DNA of 59,869 bases from Actinomycetota bacterium (GCA_016870615.1 VGAZ01000003.1:1-59869), one strand, 5' to 3'. Counted from the stretch's first letter, positions 25,076-34,961 are shown. Numbers and translations: made by a program. Notes: generated from the sequence alone by a model not told the origin.

Positions 25076-26800
25076 ATGAACGAAGATATTTTAAACCACA
25101 GCGCCAGCCATGTAATGGCTTCAGCAATAAGACACCTGTGGCCCGATGCCAGGTTTGCAATAGGGCCATCAATTAAAAACGGCTTTTATTATGACATTGA
25201 TATTGAAAAAACAATTGTGCCCGAGGACCTGGAGGCAATTGAAAAAGAAATGACAAAAATTATTAACCAAAACCTCAAATTTGAAAAAAGCCAGGTTTCA
25301 AAAGAAGATGCACGGACAATATTTAAAGACAATCCATATAAGCTTGAGCTTATTGACGAGATTAAAGATGATATGGCAGGGATATACAGGACAGGTGATT
25401 TTACAGACCTTTGCGCCGGGCCACATATAGAGTCTACAGGGCAAATAGGCGCATTCAAGCTGCTTTCTGTGGCCGGGGCTTACTGGAGGGGCAGTGAAAA
25501 AAATAAAATGCTTACAAGAATATACGGCACGGCATTTGCCACAAAGCAGGAGCTGAAAAGTTTTTTGGATATGCTTGAGCTTGCAAAAAGAAGCGATCAC
25601 AGGACAATAGGCAAAAATCTTGGGCTTTTTACTTTTCATGATGAGGCGCCCGGTTTTCCGTTTTTTCATCCGAAGGGAATGATTCTGCAGAACACAATAC
25701 TTGAGTACTGGCGCAGCGAGCATTCTCTTGAAGGATACCAGGAAATAAAAACACCTGTTATATTAAGCAATGAATTGTGGAAGATATCAGGACACTGGGA
25801 TAATTATAAAGATAATATGTATTTTGTGCAGATAGATGAATGCGAGTATGCAATTAAGCCCATGAATTGCCCAGGGGCAATACTTGTATATAAAACCAGC
25901 CAGCATTCTTACAGGGATTTTCCTGTAAGATATGCAGAGCTGGGGCTTGTTCACAGGCATGAAAAATCAGGAGTACTTCACGGGCTTTTCCGTGTAAGGA
26001 ACTTTACACAGGATGACGCTCATATATTTTGTCTTGATTTCCAGTTAAAAGATGAGATAAAAGGCGTCATTGATATGATTGAAAGAATGTATAAAGTATT
26101 TGGTTTCAGTGATTACCATGTTGAGCTTTCAACAAGGCCGGAAAAAAGGATAGGAAGCGACAATATATGGGATAAGGCAGAAAACGCTTTAAAAGATGTG
26201 CTTACTGAAAAGAAACTTCCTTTCAAGATAAATGAAGGGGACGGCGCCTTCTATGGGCCGAAGATAGACTTTCATATAAAAGACTGCCTCGAAAGGACAT
26301 GGCAGTGCGCAACTATACAGCTTGATTTTTCAATGCCTGAAAAGTTTGATCTTGAATATACAGGAGAAGATAATATCAAGCACAGGCCAGTGATGATTCA
26401 CAGGGTTATACTTGGAAGCATAGAAAGATTTATTGCAATACTTATTGAACATTACAGCGGCAACCTTCCGCTATGGCTTGCCCCTGTACAGGCTGCAGTT
26501 CTTCCGATATCTGACAAATTTTACAGATACAGTAATGAAATATATCAAATGCTGAAAAAAAGCGGTTTCAGGGCAGAGATTGATAATCGCGTTGAATCAT
26601 TAAATAAAAAAATCAGGAATTCAGAAGTCAATAAAATACCTTTTATGGTAATTATTGGCCAGAATGAGCAGGATAGCCGCACAGTTTCTATAAGGCAGAA
26701 ATCAGGGCCAGACATAAAAAAAATTACAATTGATGAATTGCTTGCAATTTTAAAAGAATCAGTGGACAATAAAAATACAGGCTCCAGTGTATGTGAATAA
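25076..26800 (+). CDS. thrS: threonyl-tRNA synthetase lacking the TGS domain
   Basis: A 574-residue class II synthetase. It opens directly with the second editing domain (NHSASHVMASAI; the HxxxH motif is within the first 15 residues, and DFTDLCAGPHI supplies Cys and His). The catalytic core follows, with MNCPGA, LVHRHEKSGVLHGLFRVRNFTQDDAH and IHRVILGSIERF, then the anticodon-binding domain (LAPVQAAVLPISDKF). Canonical ThrRS is about 640 residues with an N-terminal TGS domain of about 60, which is absent. The sequence upstream is a tRNA gene, so it is not simply mis-started. GGAAAGG precedes the start; a GTG at 25073 is an alternative. No T-box leader is seen. Confidence 0.95.
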   Translation: MNEDILNHSASHVMASAIRHLWPDARFAIGPSIKNGFYYDIDIEKTIVPEDLEAIEKEMTKIINQNLKFEKSQVSKEDARTIFKDNPYKLELIDEIKDDMAGIYRTGDFTDLCAGPHIESTGQIGAFKLLSVAGAYWRGSEKNKMLTRIYGTAFATKQELKSFLDMLELAKRSDHRTIGKNLGLFTFHDEAPGFPFFHPKGMILQNTILEYWRSEHSLEGYQEIKTPVILSNELWKISGHWDNYKDNMYFVQIDECEYAIKPMNCPGAILVYKTSQHSYRDFPVRYAELGLVHRHEKSGVLHGLFRVRNFTQDDAHIFCLDFQLKDEIKGVIDMIERMYKVFGFSDYHVELSTRPEKRIGSDNIWDKAENALKDVLTEKKLPFKINEGDGAFYGPKIDFHIKDCLERTWQCATIQLDFSMPEKFDLEYTGEDNIKHRPVMIHRVILGSIERFIAILIEHYSGNLPLWLAPVQAAVLPISDKFYRYSNEIYQMLKKSGFRAEIDNRVESLNKKIRNSEVNKIPFMVIIGQNEQDSRTVSIRQKSGPDIKKITIDELLAILKESVDNKNTGSSVCE

Positions 26801-26936
26801 ATAATATTTAAAGCAGCTTTACTTTATTTTCACATGTAATTTTATTATAATTATATATTACATTTTTCAGGTTTGTAATTAAAGTAAATTTAATAAAAAC
26901 AAAATATATTTATTATTATCAGGACAAGGGGTAAAA

Positions 26937-28280
26937 ATGACACTGAAAGAAAAAGTCAGGTTGTACACAACATCTGCGGCAATTAAAAGCGTGATAAAGT
27001 TGCTTCCTAATCTCTCAGATGACAGGTGGCTTTCCCTTGTTAAAGGCAGGGTTTACAAACTTAAATCCAGCGGTGAAAGGGATTTTCTTGAAAACCTGCT
27101 TGTAAACCTGAAAAAAGCCTCAACCAGGATATCTCCTGAAGTAAGGAAAAAAATTGTAATGAACCTTATAAATAATGCAATGATACAGGGGCAGCCAAAG
27201 AGGAAAGCATTCCTGGAAAAATACGGCATCACACCGCCAAATCATCTTGTCATAAGCCCGACAATGAAATGCAATCTTAAATGTTACGGATGTTATGCCT
27301 GGCAGTATTCAAAAAAAGAAGACCTTCCATATGATGTATGTAACAGGATAATAGATGAGGCCAATGATATTGGGCTGTACTTCTTTGTAATTACCGGCGG
27401 TGAACCTTTTGTGTGGGATAATTTCTATGATTTTCTTGAAAGGCATAATGACTCATTTTTCCAGATATACACAAACGGCACAATGATAACAGATGATGTT
27501 GCAAAGAGGCTTGCAAAGCTTGGCAATGCAGTTCCCTGTATAAGTATTGAAGGATTTGAAAAGGAGACTGCAGCAAGACGCGGAGACCAAACATGGCCAA
27601 AAATAATGTCAGCCATGGATGCCCTGAGGGAAAATGGAGTATTGTTTGGATATTCTGTTACTGCCACAAGGCCAAACAATGATCTTGTTGTAAGTGATGA
27701 GTTTGTTGACTTTTTTGTGGATAAAGGCTGCTTTATCGGCTGGTATTTCAATTATATCCCAATAGGCAGGGAACCCAATATGGAATTAATGCCCACACCC
27801 CAGCAGAGAGATTTCAGGCGAAAGAGGATTCTTGAGATAAGAAAAACAAAAGACATTATAGTTGCAGATTTCTGGAACGATGGAAACCTGGTAAACGGAT
27901 GCATGGCAGGAGGAAAGAACTATCTTCATGTAAATGTTAATGGAGATGTAGAACCATGCGTCTTTGTGCATTTTGCCGCTGATAATATTAAGGAAAAAAG
28001 CCTTGCAGAAGTACTTACAAGCCCGTTCTTCATGGCTTTCAGGAAACGCCAGCCATATACTGAAAATCATTTAAGGCCCTGCACAATCATAGATAATCCG
28101 CAGGCGCTGCGTGATATTGTAGCTGAAACAGGCGCGTATTCCACCCATGAAGGTGCCGAAACAATTATAACGGATCTTGCAAAGCAGCTTGATGCATATT
28201 CCTGCGCATATGCTAAAATAGCAGACAGGGTATGGGAGGAGCAGTATGTTCCAAATGAAGAAAAAGAGGAAGCAGGGTAG
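26937..28280 (+). CDS. radical SAM protein with SPASM-like C terminus
   Basis: A 447-residue enzyme. The radical SAM cluster motif CNLKCYGCYA (CxxxCxxC) lies near residue 113, followed by a GGEPF motif (FFVITGGEPFVW) for SAM binding. The C-terminal third has NGCMAGGKNYLHVNVNGDVE and EPCVFVHF, a reduced SPASM/Twitch pattern for an auxiliary cluster. About 100 N-terminal residues are helical and basic. AAGGGG lies before the ATG. The gene stands alone, with no peptide precursor visible nearby, so neither RiPP maturation nor heme/sugar chemistry can be chosen. Confidence 0.85.
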   Translation: MTLKEKVRLYTTSAAIKSVIKLLPNLSDDRWLSLVKGRVYKLKSSGERDFLENLLVNLKKASTRISPEVRKKIVMNLINNAMIQGQPKRKAFLEKYGITPPNHLVISPTMKCNLKCYGCYAWQYSKKEDLPYDVCNRIIDEANDIGLYFFVITGGEPFVWDNFYDFLERHNDSFFQIYTNGTMITDDVAKRLAKLGNAVPCISIEGFEKETAARRGDQTWPKIMSAMDALRENGVLFGYSVTATRPNNDLVVSDEFVDFFVDKGCFIGWYFNYIPIGREPNMELMPTPQQRDFRRKRILEIRKTKDIIVADFWNDGNLVNGCMAGGKNYLHVNVNGDVEPCVFVHFAADNIKEKSLAEVLTSPFFMAFRKRQPYTENHLRPCTIIDNPQALRDIVAETGAYSTHEGAETIITDLAKQLDAYSCAYAKIADRVWEEQYVPNEEKEEAG

Positions 28281-28612
28281 TCTTTAAGAGAAAAATATTG
28301 CTAAAAATCTTAAAATATATATAATTACTAAAGTTTTAAGAATAAAGCCCTAAAAGATTTATTTCAATTATAAATTAAACAGGTAAAAATTTAATATCTG
28401 AAGAAGAAATAGGAATCATTTATTTCTCACCAGATGGCGGTTTGTCCGGTTTATTAAAATATATTCCGGAACATAATAAAAAATGCAAACCTCTAAAAAA
28501 GGCAGCAGGTACTTGCCAATCTGGTAAATTGAAATTGGATAGGTGGATGATTTCTGCCTATTTTTTTTATAGAGGATATTTTTTAAAAACATAAGGGAGG
28601 TGTTGGTTAACT
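28281..28612 (+). promoter_or_regulatory. leader region of the infC-rpmI-rplT operon
   Basis: 332 bases with no gene. GGCAG near 28500 can pair with CTGCC near 28555, which is followed by TATTTTTTTT, a terminator-like arrangement about 45 nt ahead of the infC ribosome-binding site. L20- or IF3-controlled leaders at this locus are established in Firmicutes, but no L20-binding pseudoknot was folded here. The distance between the arms is long, so the call is weak. Confidence 0.35.
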
Positions 28613-29116
28613 ATCAAAAATATCAGAGTCAATGAGCAAATCAGGATACCAAAGGTAAGGGTTATCGATGATGACGGAGCACAGATCGGAATAATACCTG
28701 TGGAAGAGGCACTTAAAATTGCATATGAAAAGGAGCTGGATCTTGTTGAAGTTGCCCCAAATTCAAGTCCGCCGGTATGCAAGATTATGGATTTCGGAAA
28801 GTACAAATACCAGGTGGAAGTATCTGCAAAAGAAAAAAGGAAAAAGCAGACACAGATTGTTGTAAAAGAAATAAAGCTAAGGCCCAAAATAGATAAAAAC
28901 GATCTGGAAATAAAGAAAAATAAAATTGTAAAATTTCTTGAAAAAGGCTATAAAGTCAAAGTTACAATGTCTTTTAAAGGCAGGGAGATAGTACATTCGG
29001 AACTGGGCATGAATATAATGACGGGGATACTGGATTATCTGGGCGAGAAATGCGTTACTGAGCAGAAACCCAAACTTGAAGGATACAGTATTGTAATGAT
29101 ACTGGAAACTGCCTGA
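28613..29116 (+). CDS. infC: translation initiation factor IF-3
   Basis: A 167-residue IF3 with the full N-terminal domain (IRVNEQIRIPKVRVIDDDG, GIIPVEEALKIAYEKELDL, VCKIMDFGKYKYQ), lysine-rich linker (KEKRKKQTQIVVKEIKLRP) and C-terminal domain. The first in-frame ATG would cut off the conserved N terminus. The frame extends upstream to ATC at 28613, placed 12 nt after GGGAGG (28595-28600), and no ATG, GTG or TTG exists in this frame between them. I therefore call an ATC start. AUU or other rare starts for infC are a known autoregulatory device, because IF3 rejects non-canonical initiation codons. It heads infC-rpmI-rplT. Confidence 0.93.
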   Translation: MKNIRVNEQIRIPKVRVIDDDGAQIGIIPVEEALKIAYEKELDLVEVAPNSSPPVCKIMDFGKYKYQVEVSAKEKRKKQTQIVVKEIKLRPKIDKNDLEIKKNKIVKFLEKGYKVKVTMSFKGREIVHSELGMNIMTGILDYLGEKCVTEQKPKLEGYSIVMILETA

Positions 29117-29284
29117 TTTATGTTAAGGAAACGGCAGGAATTTTAAATTAAAAAGTTTTTATACTGTTCTATTTTATGTCCAGGAAAATATTTATTGTTT
29201 TAAGGTAAAAATTATTTTAAAAAAGCAGTTTATCCGGTTTTGTTTTTACAGGCCGGTTCAGGAAAAGAAGGGAAGGTGCAGATT

Positions 29285-29479
29285 ATGCCGAAAATAAAAA
29301 CTCACAGGGGTGCGGCAAAAAGGTTTAAATTAACAGGTACAGGAAAGATTATGCGGGTAAAAGCTTATAAAAGCCACATACTGACCAAGAAAAATGCAAA
29401 AAGAAAAAGGAGCCTTGGACAGGAAACAGAAATATCAGCAGCTGACTATCCACATATCAGGAGAATGTTAGGAAAATAG
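29285..29479 (+). CDS. rpmI: ribosomal protein bL35
   Basis: A 64-residue bL35, [15 protein letters not shown] at the N terminus and [14 protein letters not shown] in the middle. The start at 29285 is chosen because it gives the family-standard N terminus and has GAAGGGAAGG upstream; an upstream in-frame ATG would add 15 unrelated residues. It lies 168 nt after infC and 19 nt before rplT. Confidence 0.96.
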   Translation: MPKIKTHRGAAKRFKLTGTGKIMRVKAYKSHILTKKNAKRKRSLGQETEISAADYPHIRRMLGK

Positions 29480-29498
29480 AAAGAAGGTGTTATAAGAG

Positions 29499-29858
29499 AT
29501 GACCCGTATTAAAAGAGGAGTTATAAAAAGAAAAAAACACAGCGCGGTTTTAAAAGCAACCAAAGGTTATTCAGGAGCAAGAAGCCGCAATTACCGGATT
29601 GCAAAACAGGAACTTTTAAAGTCCTTAAGCTATGCTTATATAGACAGGAAGAATAAAAAACGCACTTTCAGGAGCCTGTGGATAATAAGGATAAATGCAG
29701 CGGCAAGATCCAATGGAATATCATATAATGAACTAATAAACGGCCTTAAGCTTGCAAAAGTTGATATCAACAGGAAAATGCTCTCAGAAATAGCATTAAA
29801 CGATCCGGCTGCCTTTGCAAAACTTGCAGAAGTTGCAAAAAAACAGGTAAGCGCATAA
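29499..29858 (+). CDS. rplT: ribosomal protein bL20
   Basis: A 119-residue bL20, standard length. It has the basic N-terminal extension [49 protein letters not shown] and the C-terminal globular domain [27 protein letters not shown] precedes the ATG. L20 is the usual autoregulator of this operon. Confidence 0.97.
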   Translation: MTRIKRGVIKRKKHSAVLKATKGYSGARSRNYRIAKQELLKSLSYAYIDRKNKKRTFRSLWIIRINAAARSNGISYNELINGLKLAKVDINRKMLSEIALNDPAAFAKLAEVAKKQVSA

Positions 29859-29860
29859 AA

Positions 29861-30901
29861 ATGAATATCACAGATTCAAGTGAAATAATTAAAAAACTTG
29901 CGGAAGAAAAAGAAAAATTCAGCAGGGATATAAAGGAAGTATCCAGCTCTGAAGATGTTTATAAATTAAAGGTCAGGTATATCGGGGCAAAAAGTTTCAT
30001 TATATCTACACTTGGCAGCGTGGGAAGCCTGCCGGCGCAAATAAGGCCGGTAGTCGGCAGGGAAACAAACATAGTAAAAAAAGAAATAGAGGCAGTGCTT
30101 GAACAGAAGGAAAAGTATTTTAAAAGCCTGCAGTTTGACCTTGATTTAAGAAAAGAAAAAATTGACATAAGTCTTCCTGGCAGGAAAATGCCTGCAGGAA
30201 AAAAGCATATAATATCTGCGGTTATTGAAGAAATTGAGGATATTTTTATTGGAATGGGCTTTGAGATTGCAGAAGGCCCTGAGGTTGAAACAGACTATTA
30301 CAATTTTGAGGCATTAAATACGCCGGCCGATCATCCTGCAAGATCGCTGCATGATACTTTTTTTATATCAGAAGATACTCTACTTCGAACACACACTTCA
30401 CCTGTACAGATAAGGTATATGGAAAAAAACAAACCGCCAATATATATTATTGTACCGGGTAAAGTTTACAGGAAGGATTATGACATATCCCATACTCCAA
30501 TGTTTACACAGATAGAAGGCCTTGTTGTAGATAAAACAATTAATTTTGGCAATCTTAAATGGATGCTTGAAAAGTTTGTGCATGAAATTTTTGGCAAAGA
30601 GCGAAAAGTAAGGTTCAGGCCGCATTATTTTCCTTTTACAGAACCCAGTGCGGAGGTTGATGTATCCTGCGACATATGTGCGGGCAGCGGCTGCAGGACA
30701 TGCGGAGGCTCAGGCTGGCTTGAAATACTTGGCGCAGGCATGGTGGATCCTAATTTATACAGGTATGTAAATTATGACCCTGAAGAGGTAAATGGTTTTG
30801 CATTTGGCATGGGCATTGAGCGCATATGCATGCTTAAATATGGCATAAATGATATAAGACTTTTTTATGAAAATGACTTAAGGTTCATAGACCAGTTCTA
30901 A
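29861..30901 (+). CDS. pheS: phenylalanyl-tRNA synthetase alpha subunit
   Basis: A 346-residue PheRS alpha chain. An N-terminal coiled coil (about 1-90) is followed by the class II core: motif 1 region FIGMGFEIAEGPEVETDYYNFEALN, motif 2 HTSPVQIRYM and VYRKDYDISHTPMFTQIEG, motif 3 FAFGMGIERICMLKYG. A CxxC-x4-CxxC element (CDICAGSGCRTCGG) near 270-285 is a zinc-like insertion known in several Gram-positive PheS proteins. It starts only 2 nt after rplT, so it is probably cotranscribed with the ribosomal genes. Confidence 0.96.
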   Translation: MNITDSSEIIKKLAEEKEKFSRDIKEVSSSEDVYKLKVRYIGAKSFIISTLGSVGSLPAQIRPVVGRETNIVKKEIEAVLEQKEKYFKSLQFDLDLRKEKIDISLPGRKMPAGKKHIISAVIEEIEDIFIGMGFEIAEGPEVETDYYNFEALNTPADHPARSLHDTFFISEDTLLRTHTSPVQIRYMEKNKPPIYIIVPGKVYRKDYDISHTPMFTQIEGLVVDKTINFGNLKWMLEKFVHEIFGKERKVRFRPHYFPFTEPSAEVDVSCDICAGSGCRTCGGSGWLEILGAGMVDPNLYRYVNYDPEEVNGFAFGMGIERICMLKYGINDIRLFYENDLRFIDQF

Positions 30902-30940
30902 TGCTTTTTTGCATTTTTATACATGAAAGGTATTTTTTAA

Positions 30941-33385
30941 TTGAAAGTAACACTTAACTGGCTGAAAGAATTTCTTGATTTGGGTAACCGGGGTATAAAT
31001 CCCGCCGAAATTGCTTCAATGCTGACAATGAGCGGCACAGAAGTTAAGAAAATCGAGTACACTGGTGAAAAGTTTAAAAATATAGTAGTGGGGAAAATAA
31101 TTGATTTTAAGCAGCATCCCAATGCAGACAAACTCTCTGTGTGCCAGGTTGACAGCGGTACAGGATTATTAAACATAGTATGCGGAGCAAATAATTTTTC
31201 AAAAAATGATAAAGTTGCGCTTGCTCTTGAAGGTGCGGTAACTTCCCAGGGCCTTAAAATAGGCAAAAGCAAACTCAGGGGGGAAATATCTGAAGGCATG
31301 ATGTGCTCAGAATATGAGCTGGGGTTTTCAGATGAGTCAGAAGGCATAATGATTTTAAGCAGCTCCTGTACTGTTGGACAGGGTTTTGCTGAATCTCTTG
31401 GAATTGACGATGTTGTATTTGAGCTTGAGATAACACCTAACAGGCCTGATTGTTTAAATGTTGCAGGGATTGCAAGGGAAATAAGTGTACTTGCAGACAT
31501 ACCTTTAAAAGAGAGGGATTATGATGCTGAAGAAAGGCTTAATAATGATAAGGATTATGAAATAGAAATAAAAGATTATACTTTGTGCCCTCGCTACTGC
31601 GCAAAAATATTTAAGGATATCCCGAAAATAGAAAGCCCTGAATGGCTTAAAAACCGGCTCATAATGTGTGACTACAGGCCCATTGATTTGATTGTCGATA
31701 TTACAAATTATGTTATGCATGAAGTTGGCCAGCCTCTGCATGCATTTGATGCCGATCTTCTTTATTCAAATAAGATTATTATAAGAACAGCAAAAAGCGG
31801 TGAAAAAATAAGAAGCATAGATGACAGTATCAGAAACCTCAAAGAAGACATGCTTGTTATTGCCGATGAAAAAAAACCTGTCGCTATTGCCGGTGTCATG
31901 GGGGGAAAAGACACAGAAATTAATACATCAACTAAAAATGTTTTACTTGAGTCTGCCAATTTTTATGGTCCGTCCATAATGCGGACATCCTCAGCACTTG
32001 GCCTTCGCTCTGAAGCCTCAAACAGGTTTGAGAAAAAACTTGACCCTGGGCTGACGCTTATTGCGATAAAAAGATTTGAAGAGCTGCTCTCAGAAATTAC
32101 CGGCACAAAATTTGCCGGTACAATATATGATAATTATAAAAAAACTGCAAGGACAAGAACTATTGGCTTAAGGCTGGATAAGGTAAAAAGTGTACTTGGC
32201 ACAGAAATAGAAGCCGCCCAAATCAGCCGTATTCTTTCCGGGCTGGGAATAAAAACAAAAATAAAATCTGCAGAATTTGCTGAAAATATTAAAAGCGATA
32301 TCATTGCTGCTGAAATACCGTCTTTTAGATTTGAGGATCTTGAAAGAGAGATTGACCTCATTGAGGAAATTGCAAGGATTTATGGTTTTGAAAAATTTGT
32401 TTCTGCCCCACCGGCTGCATTGCTCAGGGGCGGAAAATATTCTTTTTTCCAGAAAACTTTAAGGCAGTTAAGGCAATTATTATGCGATAGCGGATTTTAT
32501 GAAGTTATAAATTACTCCTTTACAGGAGCGCAGTGGCTGCAGAAGGTAAAAACCGCCAGTGAAGACCAATACAGCAGTGCTGTTAAAATAATAAATCCCA
32601 TTAATGAAGAGTTTGAATATCTAAGGACATCGCCGCTTCCCCTTATGGTAAAAAATGCTGTAAATAACATAAATCATGATGTTAGAAATATAAGGATATT
32701 TGAGATTACAAAAGTATACAAACGCTTAGAAGATAAAAAACTTCCGGAAGAAAAAACAGTGCTTGGCGTTTTAATTTCCGGAAAATCCTGGCTTAAGTCC
32801 TGGAATGAAAATGAGAAGGCATTCGATTTCTTTGACTTAAAAGGAGTGCTGGAACTACTTTACAGCCGTTTTTACGGAAGCACCCCAGCCTTTGAAATTT
32901 CTGGCAGAGAGTTTAAATTTTTCCACCCTGCTGTAAGCGCAGAAATTATTGCAGGAAAAACAGCAGCAGGAATTATAGGAAAAATCCATCCCCTGATTAT
33001 TGAGGATCTCGATATTTTGCAGGATATTTTTTACATGGAACTTGACCTTGAGGTTTTTATAAAAAATTCAGGAAGGCAATTAAAGTTTAAACCCATACCA
33101 CAGTTTCCTGCAATTGTAATAGACATTGCGATTGTTGTAGATAAAGATGCAAAAAATTCTGAAATAGTTAATGAGATAGAAAAATCCGGTACCAGCCTTC
33201 TTAAAGAAGTAAAATTGTTTGATATTTATGTAGGCAGGCAGGTTGAGGAAGGCAAAAAAAGCATAGCCTACTCGCTTACTTTCCGTGATGACCTGCGAAC
33301 CTTGAAGGACACAGAGGTTGATATTATAGTTAAAAGAATAGTCCAAAACCTGGGCAGGAAATTTGGAGCCAAACTCCGCCAGTAA
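30941..33385 (+). CDS. pheT: phenylalanyl-tRNA synthetase beta subunit
   Basis: An 814-residue PheRS beta chain with the complete domain order. EMAP-like tRNA-binding domain at about 40-155 (IVVGKIIDFKQHPNADKLSVCQVD). B3/4 editing domain at about 210-390 (CPRYCAKIFKDI, IVDITNYVMHEVGQPLHAFD). B5 domain with DLEREIDLIEEIARIYGF. Class II-like core, and a C-terminal ferredoxin-fold anticodon-binding domain. It starts TTG 39 nt after pheS. Downstream the gap to the lipoprotein (33386-33687) contains only a short inverted repeat at the stop codon, GCCAG/CTGGC, without a T-run. Confidence 0.96.
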   Translation: MKVTLNWLKEFLDLGNRGINPAEIASMLTMSGTEVKKIEYTGEKFKNIVVGKIIDFKQHPNADKLSVCQVDSGTGLLNIVCGANNFSKNDKVALALEGAVTSQGLKIGKSKLRGEISEGMMCSEYELGFSDESEGIMILSSSCTVGQGFAESLGIDDVVFELEITPNRPDCLNVAGIAREISVLADIPLKERDYDAEERLNNDKDYEIEIKDYTLCPRYCAKIFKDIPKIESPEWLKNRLIMCDYRPIDLIVDITNYVMHEVGQPLHAFDADLLYSNKIIIRTAKSGEKIRSIDDSIRNLKEDMLVIADEKKPVAIAGVMGGKDTEINTSTKNVLLESANFYGPSIMRTSSALGLRSEASNRFEKKLDPGLTLIAIKRFEELLSEITGTKFAGTIYDNYKKTARTRTIGLRLDKVKSVLGTEIEAAQISRILSGLGIKTKIKSAEFAENIKSDIIAAEIPSFRFEDLEREIDLIEEIARIYGFEKFVSAPPAALLRGGKYSFFQKTLRQLRQLLCDSGFYEVINYSFTGAQWLQKVKTASEDQYSSAVKIINPINEEFEYLRTSPLPLMVKNAVNNINHDVRNIRIFEITKVYKRLEDKKLPEEKTVLGVLISGKSWLKSWNENEKAFDFFDLKGVLELLYSRFYGSTPAFEISGREFKFFHPAVSAEIIAGKTAAGIIGKIHPLIIEDLDILQDIFYMELDLEVFIKNSGRQLKFKPIPQFPAIVIDIAIVVDKDAKNSEIVNEIEKSGTSLLKEVKLFDIYVGRQVEEGKKSIAYSLTFRDDLRTLKDTEVDIIVKRIVQNLGRKFGAKLRQ

Positions 33386-33687
33386 TTAAAATTCTGCGCT
33401 GGCTATTTCAATTCAACAAAAGCTGATTTTTAACCTTTCAACTTTTTTAAAGTGCCAGAATTATGTAGCAAATTATAAAAAAATATTTACCCCGTTTTTC
33501 AATAAAGCAAATTTAGCAAGCATCTAAAATTTTGTAACCGCAATAAAAGAAAATTTTAATAGCAAGGATAGGTATTTCAAACAGTTTTAACAGTACCTGT
33601 GCCGGCCAATTATTTTTATCATGGAATTTTGGATGCTAACCCCAATTTATTTGTACTTAACAAATAATCTGAATATAATTATAAAAA

Positions 33688-33764
33688 GGGGACGTTTCCC
33701 TCTTGCCAGATGATTTTTTACATAATGTTTTTTCTTAAACTAAGTGAAAGGAATGGGAATAATC
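33688..33764 (+). promoter_or_regulatory. shared leader element, copy B
   Basis: GGGGACGTTTCCCTCTTGCC, then CATAATGTTTTTTCTTAAAC, then AAGTGAAAGGAATG and the lipoprotein ATG at 33765. It aligns with copies A (22012-22075) and D (23040-23100, minus). It occupies the end of a 379-bp gene-free stretch (33386-33764) in which I see nothing else definite. Confidence 0.45.
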
Positions 33765-34961
33765 ATGAGATATAAAAAAATCCTTTTTTATTTTTTTATC
33801 ACTGTTCTTATTCTTCTTATGATTTTACCAGCCACAAGTTGTATATCCAATAAAAAACTCTATGATGCTTCACAAAAGATGAAAAAAATTAATCAGGAAT
33901 TCAGTAAGACAGAAGGAGTGATTGGCCTGCTTGACAGTCTTGGTGTCGGGGATGTTCCAAACTATCCTGGCTCAACTTATGATTATGAGCTGAATATGGA
34001 AATGGGTGAATTTAAAAACCAGCTTATAGATATACCAACCGAATTTTACAATGTTTTATACACTGTTTATGTTATTAAGGCCAGCCAGGAACAGGTAATT
34101 GACTTTTACAATAATAAAATGCAAGAGCTTCAATGGGAAAAAACAGTAGAACAAACATCAGATAAAGGCTCGTTAAATGCCTGGAGAAAAACTGGTTATG
34201 ATGAAGTCGAAGTTATATATATTTTATTATCCGGGACAATTAATTATTCCGGAAGGCAGGAATTCGTGATTTTAAAGGGATTTATTATAAATGAAAATAA
34301 TAATAATGTGAAAACCACAGGCGATTCTTTAAAGGAAGGAAACGAAATCGGGCCGGGCAGCGTATATTTTGAAAATCCGGGTTTAATTGAAGGAGAGGGC
34401 CTTCTTATGACAAAACCTGTATCATCGGGAGTGGAGCAGTGGCAGAAATGGCTTCAGGATAGCTCAGGAGATAATTCAGGCAATGAAGTTTTATTAAAAG
34501 ATGACCCTATGTTTATAAAAGTTGCTGAGTTTAGCAGAAAGAGCGGTGCAATGGATGGAGGGGCCGCAGGTATTTACCAGGAGCTTGATTTGGATTTGCA
34601 GGATTATTCTTCAGTAAATATCTGGCTTACAGGCAAAGTCATTTATGAAGAAGGCGGCAATATAGCAAATGTCAATAAAAGCGGTTTTCCTGAAGGGGCA
34701 ATGCAGGTGCGGATAAAATACCTTGATAAAAATGATGAAATAAAAGAATGGCACCATGGGTTTTTTTATTCAAATATTACCTATTATGACAAACTTAATT
34801 ACAGCCTTGTAACCAAGGATAAATGGTTCTGGTACATAAGCCCGAATCTTCTTGAGCTTGACAGCCAACCGCAGACTATTAAAGAAATAAGGATATACGG
34901 TTTTGGCTGGCAATTTACTGGACAGTTTGCAGAAATAAATATCATAGGGAATAAGGGTTAA
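33765..34961 (+). CDS. secreted lipoprotein of unknown function
   Basis: A 398-residue protein from the ATG at 33765. The signal peptide RYKKILFYFFITVLILLMIL ends at a lipobox-like ATSC. A domain at about 45-170 (VPNYPGSTYDYELNMEM, ASQEQVIDFYNNKMQELQWE) resembles small extracytoplasmic domains found in Gram-positive lipoproteins. A C-terminal half with GVEQWQKWLQDSS and DLQDYSSVNIWLTGKV could be a carbohydrate-binding-like beta-sandwich, but no family is assigned. Its leader resembles those of the 3D and PH-domain genes, which may hint at common control with envelope functions. Confidence 0.7.
   Translation: MRYKKILFYFFITVLILLMILPATSCISNKKLYDASQKMKKINQEFSKTEGVIGLLDSLGVGDVPNYPGSTYDYELNMEMGEFKNQLIDIPTEFYNVLYTVYVIKASQEQVIDFYNNKMQELQWEKTVEQTSDKGSLNAWRKTGYDEVEVIYILLSGTINYSGRQEFVILKGFIINENNNNVKTTGDSLKEGNEIGPGSVYFENPGLIEGEGLLMTKPVSSGVEQWQKWLQDSSGDNSGNEVLLKDDPMFIKVAEFSRKSGAMDGGAAGIYQELDLDLQDYSSVNIWLTGKVIYEEGGNIANVNKSGFPEGAMQVRIKYLDKNDEIKEWHHGFFYSNITYYDKLNYSLVTKDKWFWYISPNLLELDSQPQTIKEIRIYGFGWQFTGQFAEINIIGNKG

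Noticed and set aside
28700-29116. infC starting at the first ATG (28700)
   Set aside because: It would remove about 29 conserved residues of the IF3 N-terminal domain, and it has no ribosome-binding site.
33378-33403. GCCAG/CTGGC inverted repeat at the pheT stop as a terminator
   Set aside because: Five-bp arms, a 16-base loop and no T-run.
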